DNA of 64,000 nucleotides, from NCBI RefSeq assembly GCF_014288115.1, contig NZ_JACOOK010000004.1, positions 218,485 through 282,484 on the forward strand, read 5' to 3'. The translations under genes were made by a program, and so were the position numbers. Each line of letters begins with the position of its first letter. Position 1 is the stretch's first letter. Below the pieces are notes generated by a model. That model searched no databases and was not told the DNA's origin. It saw only the letters and a program-made list of their open reading frames with translations. Positions 45,036-53,030 of the stretch are shown piece by piece. This DNA is from Alistipes_A hominis (GTDB lineage: Bacteria; Bacteroidota; Bacteroidia; Bacteroidales; Rikenellaceae).

Positions 45036-46133
45036 ATGGCTTTACAATGCGGAATCGTGGGGCTGCCGAACGTCGGCAAATCGACCCTGTTCAACTGCCT
45101 GTCGAATGCGAAAGCGCAATCGGCGAATTTTCCTTTTTGCACGATCGAGCCTAACGTGGGCGTGATTACGGTGCCCGACGAGCGGATCGTGAACCTGGTA
45201 AAGATCGACAATCCGAAAAAGACGATCCCTACGACCATCGAGATCGTCGATATCGCGGGGCTGGTCAAAGGGGCTTCGCGGGGCGAGGGTCTCGGCAATA
45301 AGTTTCTGGCCAATATCCGCGAGACGGACGCTATCATTCATGTGCTGCGCTGTTTCGACGATGACAACATCACGCACGTAGACGGCAGCGTCGATCCCGT
45401 CCGCGACAAGGAGATCATCGACGCCGAGCTGCAACTGAAAGACCTCGAAACGGTCGAGAGCCGCATTGCCAAAGTGCAGAAGCAGGCTGCGACCGGGGAT
45501 AAGAGCGCCAAACGGCTGTTCGACATCCTGTCGCGTTACAAGTCGGCGCTGGAGCAGGGCAAAAGCGCCCGCACCGTCGAACTGGACAAGGAAGACCGCA
45601 AGCTGGTCTACGATTTGCATCTGCTGACCGATAAGCCGGTGCTCTATGTCTGCAACGTGGACGAAAAAAGCGCGGTTGGCGGGAATGCTCATGTAGAGGC
45701 GGTACGCGGCGCGATCCGCGAAGAGAATGCCGAACTGCTGATCGTAGCGGCCGCTACCGAGGCCGATATCGCCGAATTGGATACTTACGAGGAGCGACAG
45801 ATGTTTCTCGAGGAGGTCGGACTGAAAGAATCGGGCGTCAACCGGTTGATCCGGGCGGCGTACAGTCTGTTGAATCTCGAAACCTATTTTACGACCGGCC
45901 CGGACGAAACCCGCGCCTGGACGTATGCGAAAGGAACGAAGGCGCCGCAGGCCGCCGGGATCATTCACACCGATTTCGAACGTGGCTTTATCCGCGCCGA
46001 GGTGATCAAATACGACGATTACGTGCGTCTCGGTTCTGAAAAAGCGTGCCGCGAGGCGGGTAAGATCGCCATCGAAGGCAAGGAGTACGTCGTACAGGAC
46101 GGCGATATCATGCATTTCCTGTTCAACGTGTAG
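45036..46133 (+). CDS. ychF: Redox-regulated ATPase/GTPase YchF (Obg family)
   Basis: Conserved cytoplasmic P-loop NTPase of 365 aa. G1 is GLPNVGKSTLFN at residues 7-18. The G2/G3 region includes ANFPFCTIEPNVGVI and VDIAGLVKGASRGEGLGNKFL. A coiled-coil insertion (about 125-200) and a C-terminal TGS domain (ETRAWTYAKGTKAPQAAGII, ending IMHFLFNV) complete the family pattern. YchF hydrolyses ATP better than GTP in E. coli and associates with ribosomes. ATG 45036 fits the family N terminus MALQCGIVG. It is divergent from the GT32 gene. Confidence 0.97.
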   Translation: MALQCGIVGLPNVGKSTLFNCLSNAKAQSANFPFCTIEPNVGVITVPDERIVNLVKIDNPKKTIPTTIEIVDIAGLVKGASRGEGLGNKFLANIRETDAIIHVLRCFDDDNITHVDGSVDPVRDKEIIDAELQLKDLETVESRIAKVQKQAATGDKSAKRLFDILSRYKSALEQGKSARTVELDKEDRKLVYDLHLLTDKPVLYVCNVDEKSAVGGNAHVEAVRGAIREENAELLIVAAATEADIAELDTYEERQMFLEEVGLKESGVNRLIRAAYSLLNLETYFTTGPDETRAWTYAKGTKAPQAAGIIHTDFERGFIRAEVIKYDDYVRLGSEKACREAGKIAIEGKEYVVQDGDIMHFLFNV

Positions 46134-46175
46134 GCGGACGGCGTTGTTGCGGAACGAATTTATAAACAGACTGTT

Positions 46176-47441
46176 ATGGAGCCGGTTGTAGACGAATGGA
46201 TGTACGGGGTGCTGCGGGAACTGGGTTTTTCCGTGGAGACGGCCGATGTATGGGACCGCTGGGTGGTGCTGGGTTTTATCGTGGCGATCGCTTTCGTGTC
46301 GGACTTCGTTTGCAGGCAGTTGTTGCTGCGGGTGGTCAAGCGGATCGTCGCGCGCACCAAGGCGACCTGGGACGATATCCTGTTCGAAGACCGGGTGCTG
46401 CGGCGGCTGTGTCACATCGTGCCGCCGGTGTTGATCTATTTCCTGTTGCCGCTGGCCTTTCCGCCGGAATCCGGCATGGTGGCGTTCGTGCTGAAACTGC
46501 TGCTGATCTACGTGATCGCCGTGGTGTTGCGGTTTGTCAACGCTTTTCTCAAAGCGCTGCACGATGTGGCCGACCAGAAGGAGGAATTGCAGGGGAAACC
46601 GCTGAAAGGACTGATGCAGACCGGACAGGTGATCGCCTTTTTCGTTTGCATCATACTCATTATATCGATCCTGATCGACAAGTCGCCGGCGCGGCTGCTG
46701 GCCGGGCTGGGCGCTTCGGCAGCGATCCTGATGTTGGTCTTCAAGGACAGCATCATGGGACTCGTGTCCGGTATCCAGTTGACCGCAAACGATATGCTGC
46801 ATGTGGGCGACTGGATCTCGATGTCGAAATACGGCGTCAATGGCCGGGTGACCGAAGTGACGCTGAATACGGTGAAAGTGCGTAACTGGGACAATACGAT
46901 CGTCACCGTGCCTCCGTACCTGCTGATCAGCGACTCGTTCCAGAACTGGCGCCCGATGCAGGATTCGGGCGGACGGCGCGTGATGCGGTCGGTCAATATC
47001 GACATGAACAGCGTCCGTTTCTGTACGCCGGAGATGCTCGACCGCTTTCGGAAAATCCGGTTGTTGAAGGATTACATCGACGAAACGGAACGCCTGATCG
47101 CCGAGAGCAACGAGCAAGCCGGGGTGGAGAACGATCCGGAACCGGTCAACGGCCTGCACCAGACGAATCTGGGCGTGTTTCGCGCTTATCTGGAACGCTA
47201 CCTGCGCAGCCTTGCCGGAATCAACCAGGAGATGATGCTGATGGTGCGCCAGTTGCAGCCGACCGAGAAGGGGTTGCCCGTCGAACTCTATTTCTTTTCG
47301 AAAGTGACCGAGGGGACGGTTTACGAAAAAGTACAGGCCGATGTGTTCGACCATGTGCTGGCGGTTATCCCGGAATTCGGCTTGCGGGTATTTCAGAACC
47401 CCGCAGGCAGCGATGTGCGGGATCTGAAAGGAGAAATTTAG
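46176..47441 (+). CDS. MscS-type mechanosensitive channel
   Basis: Inner-membrane channel of 421 aa. Four to five membrane segments lie in residues ~25-185. The last two form the conserved pore region GLGASAAILMLVFKDSIMGL, followed by SGIQLTANDMLHVGDWISM, the MscS beta domain. The C-terminal cytoplasmic domain is longer than in MscS and resembles the YbdG/YnaI group (PVNGLHQTNLGVFRAYLERY). It probably releases osmolytes upon hypo-osmotic shock. It begins 42 bases after ychF and ends before a bidirectional terminator. Confidence 0.9.
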   Translation: MEPVVDEWMYGVLRELGFSVETADVWDRWVVLGFIVAIAFVSDFVCRQLLLRVVKRIVARTKATWDDILFEDRVLRRLCHIVPPVLIYFLLPLAFPPESGMVAFVLKLLLIYVIAVVLRFVNAFLKALHDVADQKEELQGKPLKGLMQTGQVIAFFVCIILIISILIDKSPARLLAGLGASAAILMLVFKDSIMGLVSGIQLTANDMLHVGDWISMSKYGVNGRVTEVTLNTVKVRNWDNTIVTVPPYLLISDSFQNWRPMQDSGGRRVMRSVNIDMNSVRFCTPEMLDRFRKIRLLKDYIDETERLIAESNEQAGVENDPEPVNGLHQTNLGVFRAYLERYLRSLAGINQEMMLMVRQLQPTEKGLPVELYFFSKVTEGTVYEKVQADVFDHVLAVIPEFGLRVFQNPAGSDVRDLKGEI

Positions 47442-47522
47442 CGGCGGGGTTGCCGGGGCGTATTTCTGGGAAAGTGCAGCCGCTTGCCGCGTCGGGCGAA
47501 ACGCCCGGAGGCAGATCGAACA

Positions 47523-47556
47523 AAAAGGCCGGATGCGACATTGCATCCGGCCTTTT
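47523..47556. terminator. Bidirectional terminator between mscS and sod
   Basis: A 14-bp perfect stem (AAAAGGCCGGATGC/GCATCCGGCCTTTT) with a 6-nt loop lies between the convergent mscS-type gene (plus) and superoxide dismutase gene (minus). Confidence 0.9.
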
Positions 47557-47582
47557 CGGCGAATGTCCCGCACGGGGCGGAA

Positions 47583-48167
47583 TTATTTTTCGTATCGTTT
47601 TTCGACGGTGTTCCAGTCGACCAGTTCCCAGAAATTTTTCAGATAATCGGGCCGCACGTTGCGGTAATCGATGTAGTAGGCGTGTTCCCACACGTCGACG
47701 GTCAGCAGCGGATGCAGTCCCTTGCGCAGCGGATTGCCTGCGTTCGATTCCGACACGATCGACAGTTTGCCGTTGTCGTCGGCCGCCAGCCATGTCCATC
47801 CCGAGCCGAACAGCCCGGCCGCCGCTTTCGTAAATTGCTCTTTAAAAGCATCAAAAGAACCGAAATCACGATTGATCGCTTCGGCCAGTTTGCCGCTTGG
47901 CATCGATTTTGGAGTAGGTGAGAGTGTGAAGAAGAAGAACGTATGGTTCCACACTTGTGCGGCGTTGTTGTAGATCGGGCCGCTTTCGGCTTTGACGATG
48001 ATCTCCTCGAGCGGCATGTTCTCGTACGGAGTGCCCGGGATCAGGTTGTTCAGGTTGTTGACATAAGCCTGATGATGTTTTCCGTAATGATATTCGATGG
48101 TTTCTTTGCTCATCTTCGGAGCAAGCGCATCCGCCGCGTAGGGGAGCTGGGGCAGTACATGTACCAT
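47583..48167 (-). CDS. sodB: Superoxide dismutase, Fe/Mn family
   Basis: Cytoplasmic enzyme that converts superoxide to hydrogen peroxide and oxygen. The metal ligands are visible: His in IEYHYGKHHQAYV, His in VWNHTFFF, and the Asp/His pair in LLTVDVWEHAYYIDY. Length 194 aa is normal. The start at 48167 (MVHVLPQLPYAADAL) matches the family N terminus; the frame is open further upstream (ATG at 48194, and up to 48245) but that part has no family match. Metal choice cannot be read with certainty; in anaerobic Bacteroidota the enzyme is often Fe-loaded or cambialistic. It is divergent from rubrerythrin. Confidence 0.95.
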   Translation of the reverse strand: MVHVLPQLPYAADALAPKMSKETIEYHYGKHHQAYVNNLNNLIPGTPYENMPLEEIIVKAESGPIYNNAAQVWNHTFFFFTLSPTPKSMPSGKLAEAINRDFGSFDAFKEQFTKAAAGLFGSGWTWLAADDNGKLSIVSESNAGNPLRKGLHPLLTVDVWEHAYYIDYRNVRPDYLKNFWELVDWNTVEKRYEK

Positions 48168-48285
48168 AAGTAATAAAGTATTGATGATTGACATTGTGAT
48201 TGTATAAATTGATTGTACCAAAGATAATAACAAATTTAATACCATATAGCAAACACCCGTTTAATAATTATTAATTGACCGAATT

Positions 48286-48867
48286 ATGGAAAAAAGAGAT
48301 TTGATCGGCAGTCTGACCGAACAGAACCTGCTGAAGGCGTTCGCCGGGGAGTCGCAGGCCGCCAACCGTTACCGCATGTATGCGAAACAGGCCCGCAAGG
48401 ACGGTTATGAAAAAATCGCCGACTTTTTCGAAGAGACCGTACACAACGAATTGAGGCATTCCAAGATTTATTTCGAGTTCCTGAAAGGAGGCATGGTCGA
48501 GATCACGGCATCGTATCCGGCCGGGATCATCGGCACGACGCTGCAAAACCTCGAAGAGGCGCGCCAGGGCGAATACGACGAGTGGATGGATCTGTATCCC
48601 GGTTTCGGCAAGGTGGCCGAGGCCGAAGGATTTCGTGAGATCGCGATGCGCTTCTACCAGATCGCCGAGATCGAGAAAACCCACGAAGAACGTTTCCGCG
48701 GCTTGTACGAAACCCTCGAGGCCGACCGGATTTTCCATAAGGAGGAGGAGATCGTATGGCGCTGTCTGGAGTGCGGCCATATCCATGTCGGCAAGGAGGC
48801 TCCGAAAAAGTGTCCCGTCTGCCTGCATCCGCAGGCGTTTTTCGAAATTCGCTGCGACAAATATTAA
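48286..48867 (+). CDS. rbr: Rubrerythrin
   Basis: Peroxide-scavenging non-haem iron protein of 193 aa. The N-terminal four-helix ferritin-like domain has the di-iron ligands in AFAGESQAANRYRMYA, VHNELRHSKIYF, and later IAEIEKTHEERF. The C-terminal rubredoxin-like Fe(Cys)4 domain is WRCLECGHIHVGKEAPKKC followed by PVC. It would reduce hydrogen peroxide in the cytoplasm. It is divergent from the superoxide dismutase gene with 118 bases between them, so both steps of oxygen detoxification may share regulation. Confidence 0.97.
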   Translation: MEKRDLIGSLTEQNLLKAFAGESQAANRYRMYAKQARKDGYEKIADFFEETVHNELRHSKIYFEFLKGGMVEITASYPAGIIGTTLQNLEEARQGEYDEWMDLYPGFGKVAEAEGFREIAMRFYQIAEIEKTHEERFRGLYETLEADRIFHKEEEIVWRCLECGHIHVGKEAPKKCPVCLHPQAFFEIRCDKY

Positions 48868-48885
48868 CAGTTTCGGTAATAGGCG

Positions 48886-48917
48886 AACCGGGAGCCCCTT
48901 CGGAGGCTCCCGGTTTC
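48886..48917 (+). terminator. Terminator of rubrerythrin gene
   Basis: An 11-bp perfect stem (AACCGGGAGCC/GGCTCCCGGTT) with an 8-nt loop is followed by T-rich sequence, 18 bases after the rbr stop. Confidence 0.8.
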
Positions 48918-48931
48918 GTTTGCGGCAACGA

Positions 48932-49366
48932 TTATTTCTGTTCGGGACTTTTGAGCGTAACGAGCATCAGCACGGGATTGCTGTCTTCGGAGTAGCCTTC
49001 CATCATTTTCTCCGGGATTATGTTCCGGTTGACCGGAGTGTCGCCGTAATAGAACAGGTGCGATTGAAGGTCGACGATCACCCGGTCGTCCCAGGTTGAT
49101 CCCGGCCGCTGTACCGTCATAATTAATTGAAAGGCAAACGGATTTTTGCTTTTGAGCAGGTCGATCGGGTAGGATTCTTGTCGCTCTTTGTCGTACAGCA
49201 GCGTGATCGACGGTTCGTTTTCTTTGTTGGAGTATGGAACAGCGCATGGGTTTTCGTGTCCAGGAACGATCCGTTGAACGTCGCCCGGCACATGCCGCCG
49301 CCGCGCTTAGGCCGATTAGCATGCCCATGCGTTTCAGAAATTTTTTTTAGCTGGTTTGCGGCTCAT
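48932..49366 (-). pseudogene. Decayed 6-bladed beta-propeller lipoprotein gene
   Basis: Remnant with parts in three frames. The C-terminal part (stop at 48932) reads NKENEPSITLLYDKERQESY...EKMMEGYSEDSNPVLMLVTL. That end resembles the C terminus of the intact propeller gene at 59-60.6 kb (VMDGLTENSNPVLVFYEL). A basic signal peptide lies upstream: from ATG 49366 it would read MSRKPAKKKFLKRMGMLIGL..., but one base is missing in the A8 run at 49341-49348, which causes an early TGA. In between, ATFNGSFLDTKTHALFHT is in yet another frame. Most of the propeller between signal peptide and C terminus is deleted. Confidence 0.75.
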
Positions 49367-49400
49367 ATCGTTTTACCGTCGGTTTATAACAAATATTAGG

Positions 49401-49441
49401 AAAAAAACAGCGGAAACAGATACCTGTTTCCGCTGTTTTTT
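49401..49441 (-). terminator. Terminator of the fimbrillin gene
   Basis: A 12-bp perfect stem (CAGCGGAAACAG/CTGTTTCCGCTG) flanked by A7 and T6, 41 bases beyond the fimbrillin stop on the minus strand. It could also work on the plus strand. Confidence 0.85.
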
Positions 49442-49481
49442 CGGTTGCTTGGTTCGATCCGTGAGAACGGCTTATCGCTGT

Positions 49482-50417
49482 TTACATGGGAACATTTCCC
49501 GATCCATTGTTTCCATCGACCCAATCGGTGATGGAGTGGCTAAAAGAGATATCCTGATCTTTGATCTTCAGTGTAATGGTAGAGGTTTTCCCTGCTTCGA
49601 GCGTTACTGCGGGCGAAATTGAAACGGCCGTTGCTGAGACTTGGTCGCCGATCTTTATGTTGACCGTTGAAATGTTCTGTGCCGGGAGAATAAGCGGATT
49701 TCCGACCGCAGTGGTAGTAGCCGTGTTTATGGTCAGCGGCGAAGTCACGAAATCTTTTTCGGCGGCCGAACCGTCCGGCTGTACTTCCCCGCCGAGCGAA
49801 AGCGTGCCTTCGGTCTGTACCGAAACCGTGACGGAATTGATTTTCAGTTCGGGATTCGGAACACGTTCCGTTTCGATGTGGATAACGAGCTGGGCCATTT
49901 TGTGCACGAACGGAAGTTCAACCGCGTTTTGGCTTTTGGTTGACGCTGCGGAAGCGACCAGCAGGTCCGTTCCCGCCGGAACGGTGACGACAGGGGCTTT
50001 GCCTGCTTCTGCCGGGGCGATCGTAAGCGTCGAGGGATGGATCGCGTAGAACTGGTACTGCGCATCGGCCGCATTCGAATAGTATTTCATTTCCGAAGCG
50101 GTTTTGTACGTTATGGCTCCGCTTCCGTCGGCGCTCAGCGTGATCCCGTCCATGAAGTTAGCGGCCTTCCAGGTAAGCGTTCCGGTGTGTTCTACGGCAT
50201 ACGCTACAAAATCTTCGTTGTTGAACTTGTTGTCGACAACTGCTTTGCTGTCCGCTTCGGGAGTTTGGTTGACGACCGCCTCGATACTTTGGCTGAATCG
50301 GACCGGAATCGGATCGTCGGAAAGATTTCCTTTTCTGTTATCGGAATCGTCGGATGATTTCGAGCAGCTCAGCAAAGCCGTTGCAGCCAGTGCCGAAATG
50401 AATAACATTTTTTTCAT
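49482..50417 (-). CDS. Fimbrillin family lipoprotein (Mfa1/FimA-like)
   Basis: Surface lipoprotein of 311 aa. Lipobox ALLSC gives Cys18. The first domain (about residues 35-160) contains VRFSQSIEAVVN, FVAYAVEHTGTLTW and YQFYAIHPST; the second domain (about 165-311) contains VELPFVHKMAQLVIHIET and ends in SHSITDWVDGNNGSGNVPM. This pattern, with ITDW near the end, is typical of fimbrillin-type pilins and adhesins in Bacteroidota, which are lipidated, then cleaved and polymerised by strand exchange. No Mfa2/FimB-like anchor gene is next to it. A TACATTTG box on the minus strand (50476-50483) may be its -7 element. Confidence 0.83.
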   Translation of the reverse strand: MKKMLFISALAATALLSCSKSSDDSDNRKGNLSDDPIPVRFSQSIEAVVNQTPEADSKAVVDNKFNNEDFVAYAVEHTGTLTWKAANFMDGITLSADGSGAITYKTASEMKYYSNAADAQYQFYAIHPSTLTIAPAEAGKAPVVTVPAGTDLLVASAASTKSQNAVELPFVHKMAQLVIHIETERVPNPELKINSVTVSVQTEGTLSLGGEVQPDGSAAEKDFVTSPLTINTATTTAVGNPLILPAQNISTVNIKIGDQVSATAVSISPAVTLEAGKTSTITLKIKDQDISFSHSITDWVDGNNGSGNVPM

Positions 50418-50814
50418 AATATTTTTTTAAGTCGATTAATGAGTGTTGGTTTGCCAGTGTGTTCGAATTGCGCAACAAATGTATGCAATGTTTCGCAATA
50501 AAACAGTGTAATAGCGGTAATTTTTTAATAAAATATTGTATTTTTATTTCCGGTATCCGGGATGGATTTTATTTATTATTGTATTTTTGACAATAGTATA
50601 TTATATAAATGAAGCGTAATCCTCCTATCGGGGATCGCGACCGGTTCCCGGGTAGGTGGGGTTCATGGTATTCGGGGAAATTTTAAAAAATAATTTAGCG
50701 GCATTTTTCATACTTATCTGATCTTTTTTTAATACTTTTGCAAATTGTATTTGTATAATCAACGCGGCGGAAGATCCGTCGTTTTCTGGCGTTTAAATTT
50801 TTTTGCTGGTAGAA
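50418..50814. other. AT-rich divergent intergenic region fimbrillin/arg operon
   Basis: No gene is visible. The stretch is more AT-rich than the genes and should hold promoters for the fimbrillin gene (minus) and the arginine operon (plus). A TACTTTTG box at 50733-50740 is a candidate -7 element for the arg operon. Confidence 0.5.
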
Positions 50815-51417
50815 ATGACAATTGATGATTTTAATGTGTTGGTAGCCACTGAGGAACACACTCAGTTTGCACAGACTATCTGTGACGAGATGGCCGAATC
50901 CGCCAAAGCCCGCGGAACGGGTATCGCCAAACGTACGGCCGAATACGTTTCGAACAAAATGCGTCAGGGGAAAGCGGTGATCGCATTCCATAAAGACGGG
51001 ACATGGGCCGGTTTCAGCTACATCGAATCGTGGGGACACGGCGACTATGTGGCCAATTCGGGATTGATTATCAACCCGAAGTTCCGAAAGCTGGGGTTGG
51101 CCAAGGCGATCAAGACCAAGACGTTTTTCCTCTCGCTGAAGATGTTTCCGGGAGCGAAGCTTTTCGGGTTGACCACCGGCATGGCCGTGATGAAGATCAA
51201 TTCCGAGTTGGGTTACCGCCCTGTCATTTATTCCGAGCTGACCGACGACGACCAGTTCTGGAAAGGATGCGAGAGTTGCGTGAACTATTCGATCCTGCAG
51301 AGCAAGGGACGTAAGAACTGCCTGTGCACGGCGATGCTGTTCGATCCGAAGCACGATACGGTGAAGATTCCGATCGACCAGGAACTGCTCGAACATAAGG
51401 ACGAAGAAAAAAAATAG
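50815..51417 (+). CDS. GNAT N-acetyltransferase of the arginine operon
   Basis: Protein of 200 aa with a GNAT fold: the acetyl-CoA-binding region appears in NSGLIINPKFRKLGLAKAIK, preceded by VIAFHKDGTWAGFSYIESWG. A Cys-rich stretch follows (WKGCESCVNYSIL, KNCLCTAML). As the first gene before argG-argC-argD-argB it is a good candidate for the glutamate N-acyltransferase step (ArgA function), which otherwise would be missing from the operon. I chose ATG 50815; TTG 50803 would add four residues. The activity is inferred from context. Confidence 0.8.
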   Translation: MTIDDFNVLVATEEHTQFAQTICDEMAESAKARGTGIAKRTAEYVSNKMRQGKAVIAFHKDGTWAGFSYIESWGHGDYVANSGLIINPKFRKLGLAKAIKTKTFFLSLKMFPGAKLFGLTTGMAVMKINSELGYRPVIYSELTDDDQFWKGCESCVNYSILQSKGRKNCLCTAMLFDPKHDTVKIPIDQELLEHKDEEKK

Positions 51418-51479
51418 CGAAAGCGGGGCCTCCGGCCCCGGGGTATACGAATTTATTGAAATAAAGCGATAAGACAGCG

Positions 51480-52673
51480 ATGAAAAAAGTAGTATTGGCT
51501 TTCAGCGGAGGATTGGATACCTCGTACTGTGCGATTTACCTTTCGAAAGAGATGGGATTGGAAGTGCACGCCGCCTTGGCGAACACCGGCGGATTTTCGG
51601 CCGAGGAACTTGCCTCGATTGAAAAGCGAGCTTACGATCTCGGCGTAAAGAGCTACGTGGCGCTCGACGTGACGCAGGATTATTACCAGCATGCGATCAA
51701 GTACATGATCTTCGGAAATGTGCTGAAAAACGGAACTTATCCGATTTCGGTCAGCTCCGAGCGGATCTCGCAGGCGACGGCCATTGCCAAATACGCCCGC
51801 GAAATCGGCGCCGACTACCTTTGCCACGGCAGCACCGGGGCCGGTAACGACCAGGTGCGCTTCGACATGGTGTTCAACATCATCGCTCCGGAGATCGAGG
51901 TGATCGCGCTGATCCGCGAGAAGCGTCTGAGCCGCGAGGAGGAGATCGCCTACCTGCGCGGACACGGGGTTAACTTCGATTTCAAGAAGGCCGAATATTC
52001 GATCAACCAGGGTATCTGGGGAACGTCGGTCGGCGGCAAGGAGACCCTTACGTCGAGCGAAACGCTGCCCGAAGAGGCTTACCCGTCGCAGTTGAAAGAA
52101 ACGCAGCCGCGCCGCGTGACGCTGACGTTCGAAAAGGGCGAGTTTGTAGCTCTCGACGGCAAGCGTTTCGACGACCGCATCGCCGCGATCCAGGCGTTGC
52201 AGGCGATCGCTTCGCGGTATGCGATCGGCCGCGACATGCACATCGGCGATACGATCATCGGGATCAAAGGCCGCGTCGGTTTCGAAGCCGCCGCCCCGAT
52301 GGTGATTATCAAGGCGCACCACATGCTCGAAAAGCATACGCTGACCAAATGGCAGTTGTACTGGAAAGACCAGATCTCGGCCTTTTACGGCAACTACCTG
52401 CACGAGGGACAGTATTACGATCCGGTGATGCGCGATTTCGAAGCGTTTCTCGAAAGCACGCAGCGCACGGTCAGCGGCGACGTTTACGTCGAACTGCACC
52501 CGTACCGTTTCGTATTGGTCGGCATCAAGAGCGATCACGACCTGATGAGCAACAAGTTCGGCGCTTACGGCGAGACGATGAACGATTGGACGAGCGAAGA
52601 TGTCAAGGGTTTCGGTAAAATCTTCGGCAACCAGAATAAAATTTATTATAAGGTAAACGAAAAACTGAAATAG
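51480..52673 (+). CDS. argG: Argininosuccinate synthase
   Basis: Joins citrulline and aspartate with ATP to form argininosuccinate. The N-terminal PP-loop is VVLAFSGGLDTSYCA (residues 4-18) and the citrulline/aspartate-binding motif is CHGSTGAGNDQVRF. Further conserved parts are KEYSINQGIWGTSVGG-like (here AEYSINQGIWGTSVGG) and GGRVGFEAAAP-like sequence (KGRVGFEAAAPMVIIKAHH). Length 397 aa is normal. It begins 62 bases after the GNAT gene, with a short GC-rich hairpin between (51425-51439). Confidence 0.97.
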   Translation: MKKVVLAFSGGLDTSYCAIYLSKEMGLEVHAALANTGGFSAEELASIEKRAYDLGVKSYVALDVTQDYYQHAIKYMIFGNVLKNGTYPISVSSERISQATAIAKYAREIGADYLCHGSTGAGNDQVRFDMVFNIIAPEIEVIALIREKRLSREEEIAYLRGHGVNFDFKKAEYSINQGIWGTSVGGKETLTSSETLPEEAYPSQLKETQPRRVTLTFEKGEFVALDGKRFDDRIAAIQALQAIASRYAIGRDMHIGDTIIGIKGRVGFEAAAPMVIIKAHHMLEKHTLTKWQLYWKDQISAFYGNYLHEGQYYDPVMRDFEAFLESTQRTVSGDVYVELHPYRFVLVGIKSDHDLMSNKFGAYGETMNDWTSEDVKGFGKIFGNQNKIYYKVNEKLK

Positions 52674-52675
52674 CG

Positions 52676-53005
52676 ATGAAGTGGGTCTACCTGTTGCTGG
52701 CGATCGTTTCGGAGGTTGTTGCGACGAGCGCGCTGAAATCTTCGGAGTCGTTCAGCAGGTTGTGGCCGTCGGTGCTTACGGTTGTGGGGTATGGCGTAGC
52801 GTTCTACCTGCTGAGCCTCACGTTGCGGGAGATGCCCGTAGGGATTGCCTATGCGATATGGAGCGGCGTGGGGATCGTGTTGGTCTCGCTGGCGGCCGTC
52901 GTACTGTTCGGCCAGAAGCTCGATCTGCCGGCCCTGATCGGGATGGGACTCATCGTTGCGGGGGTAATCGTAATCAACGTTTGCTCGAAAAGCGTAGTAC
53001 ATTAA
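52676..53005 (+). CDS. Small multidrug resistance (SMR) family exporter
   Basis: Inner-membrane protein of 109 aa with four hydrophobic helices. The essential proton/substrate Glu is Glu13 in IVSEVVAT, and AYAIWSGVGIVLV in helix 3 matches the drug/polyamine (Qac/EmrE) branch rather than the guanidinium (Gdx) branch. It begins 2 bases after argG and 25 bases before argC, so it is embedded in the arginine operon. A role in exporting an arginine-derived cationic metabolite is a guess from this position. SMR proteins work as dimers; no second subunit gene is adjacent. Confidence 0.9.
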   Translation: MKWVYLLLAIVSEVVATSALKSSESFSRLWPSVLTVVGYGVAFYLLSLTLREMPVGIAYAIWSGVGIVLVSLAAVVLFGQKLDLPALIGMGLIVAGVIVINVCSKSVVH

Positions 53006-53030
53006 CGTGTAATTTCTGAACCGGATTCTT

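Noticed and set aside
45042..47573. Antisense open frame of 843 codons spanning ychF and the MscS gene
   Set aside because: It crosses two well-supported genes and their spacer, has His/Arg-rich composition typical of shadow frames, and shows no domains.
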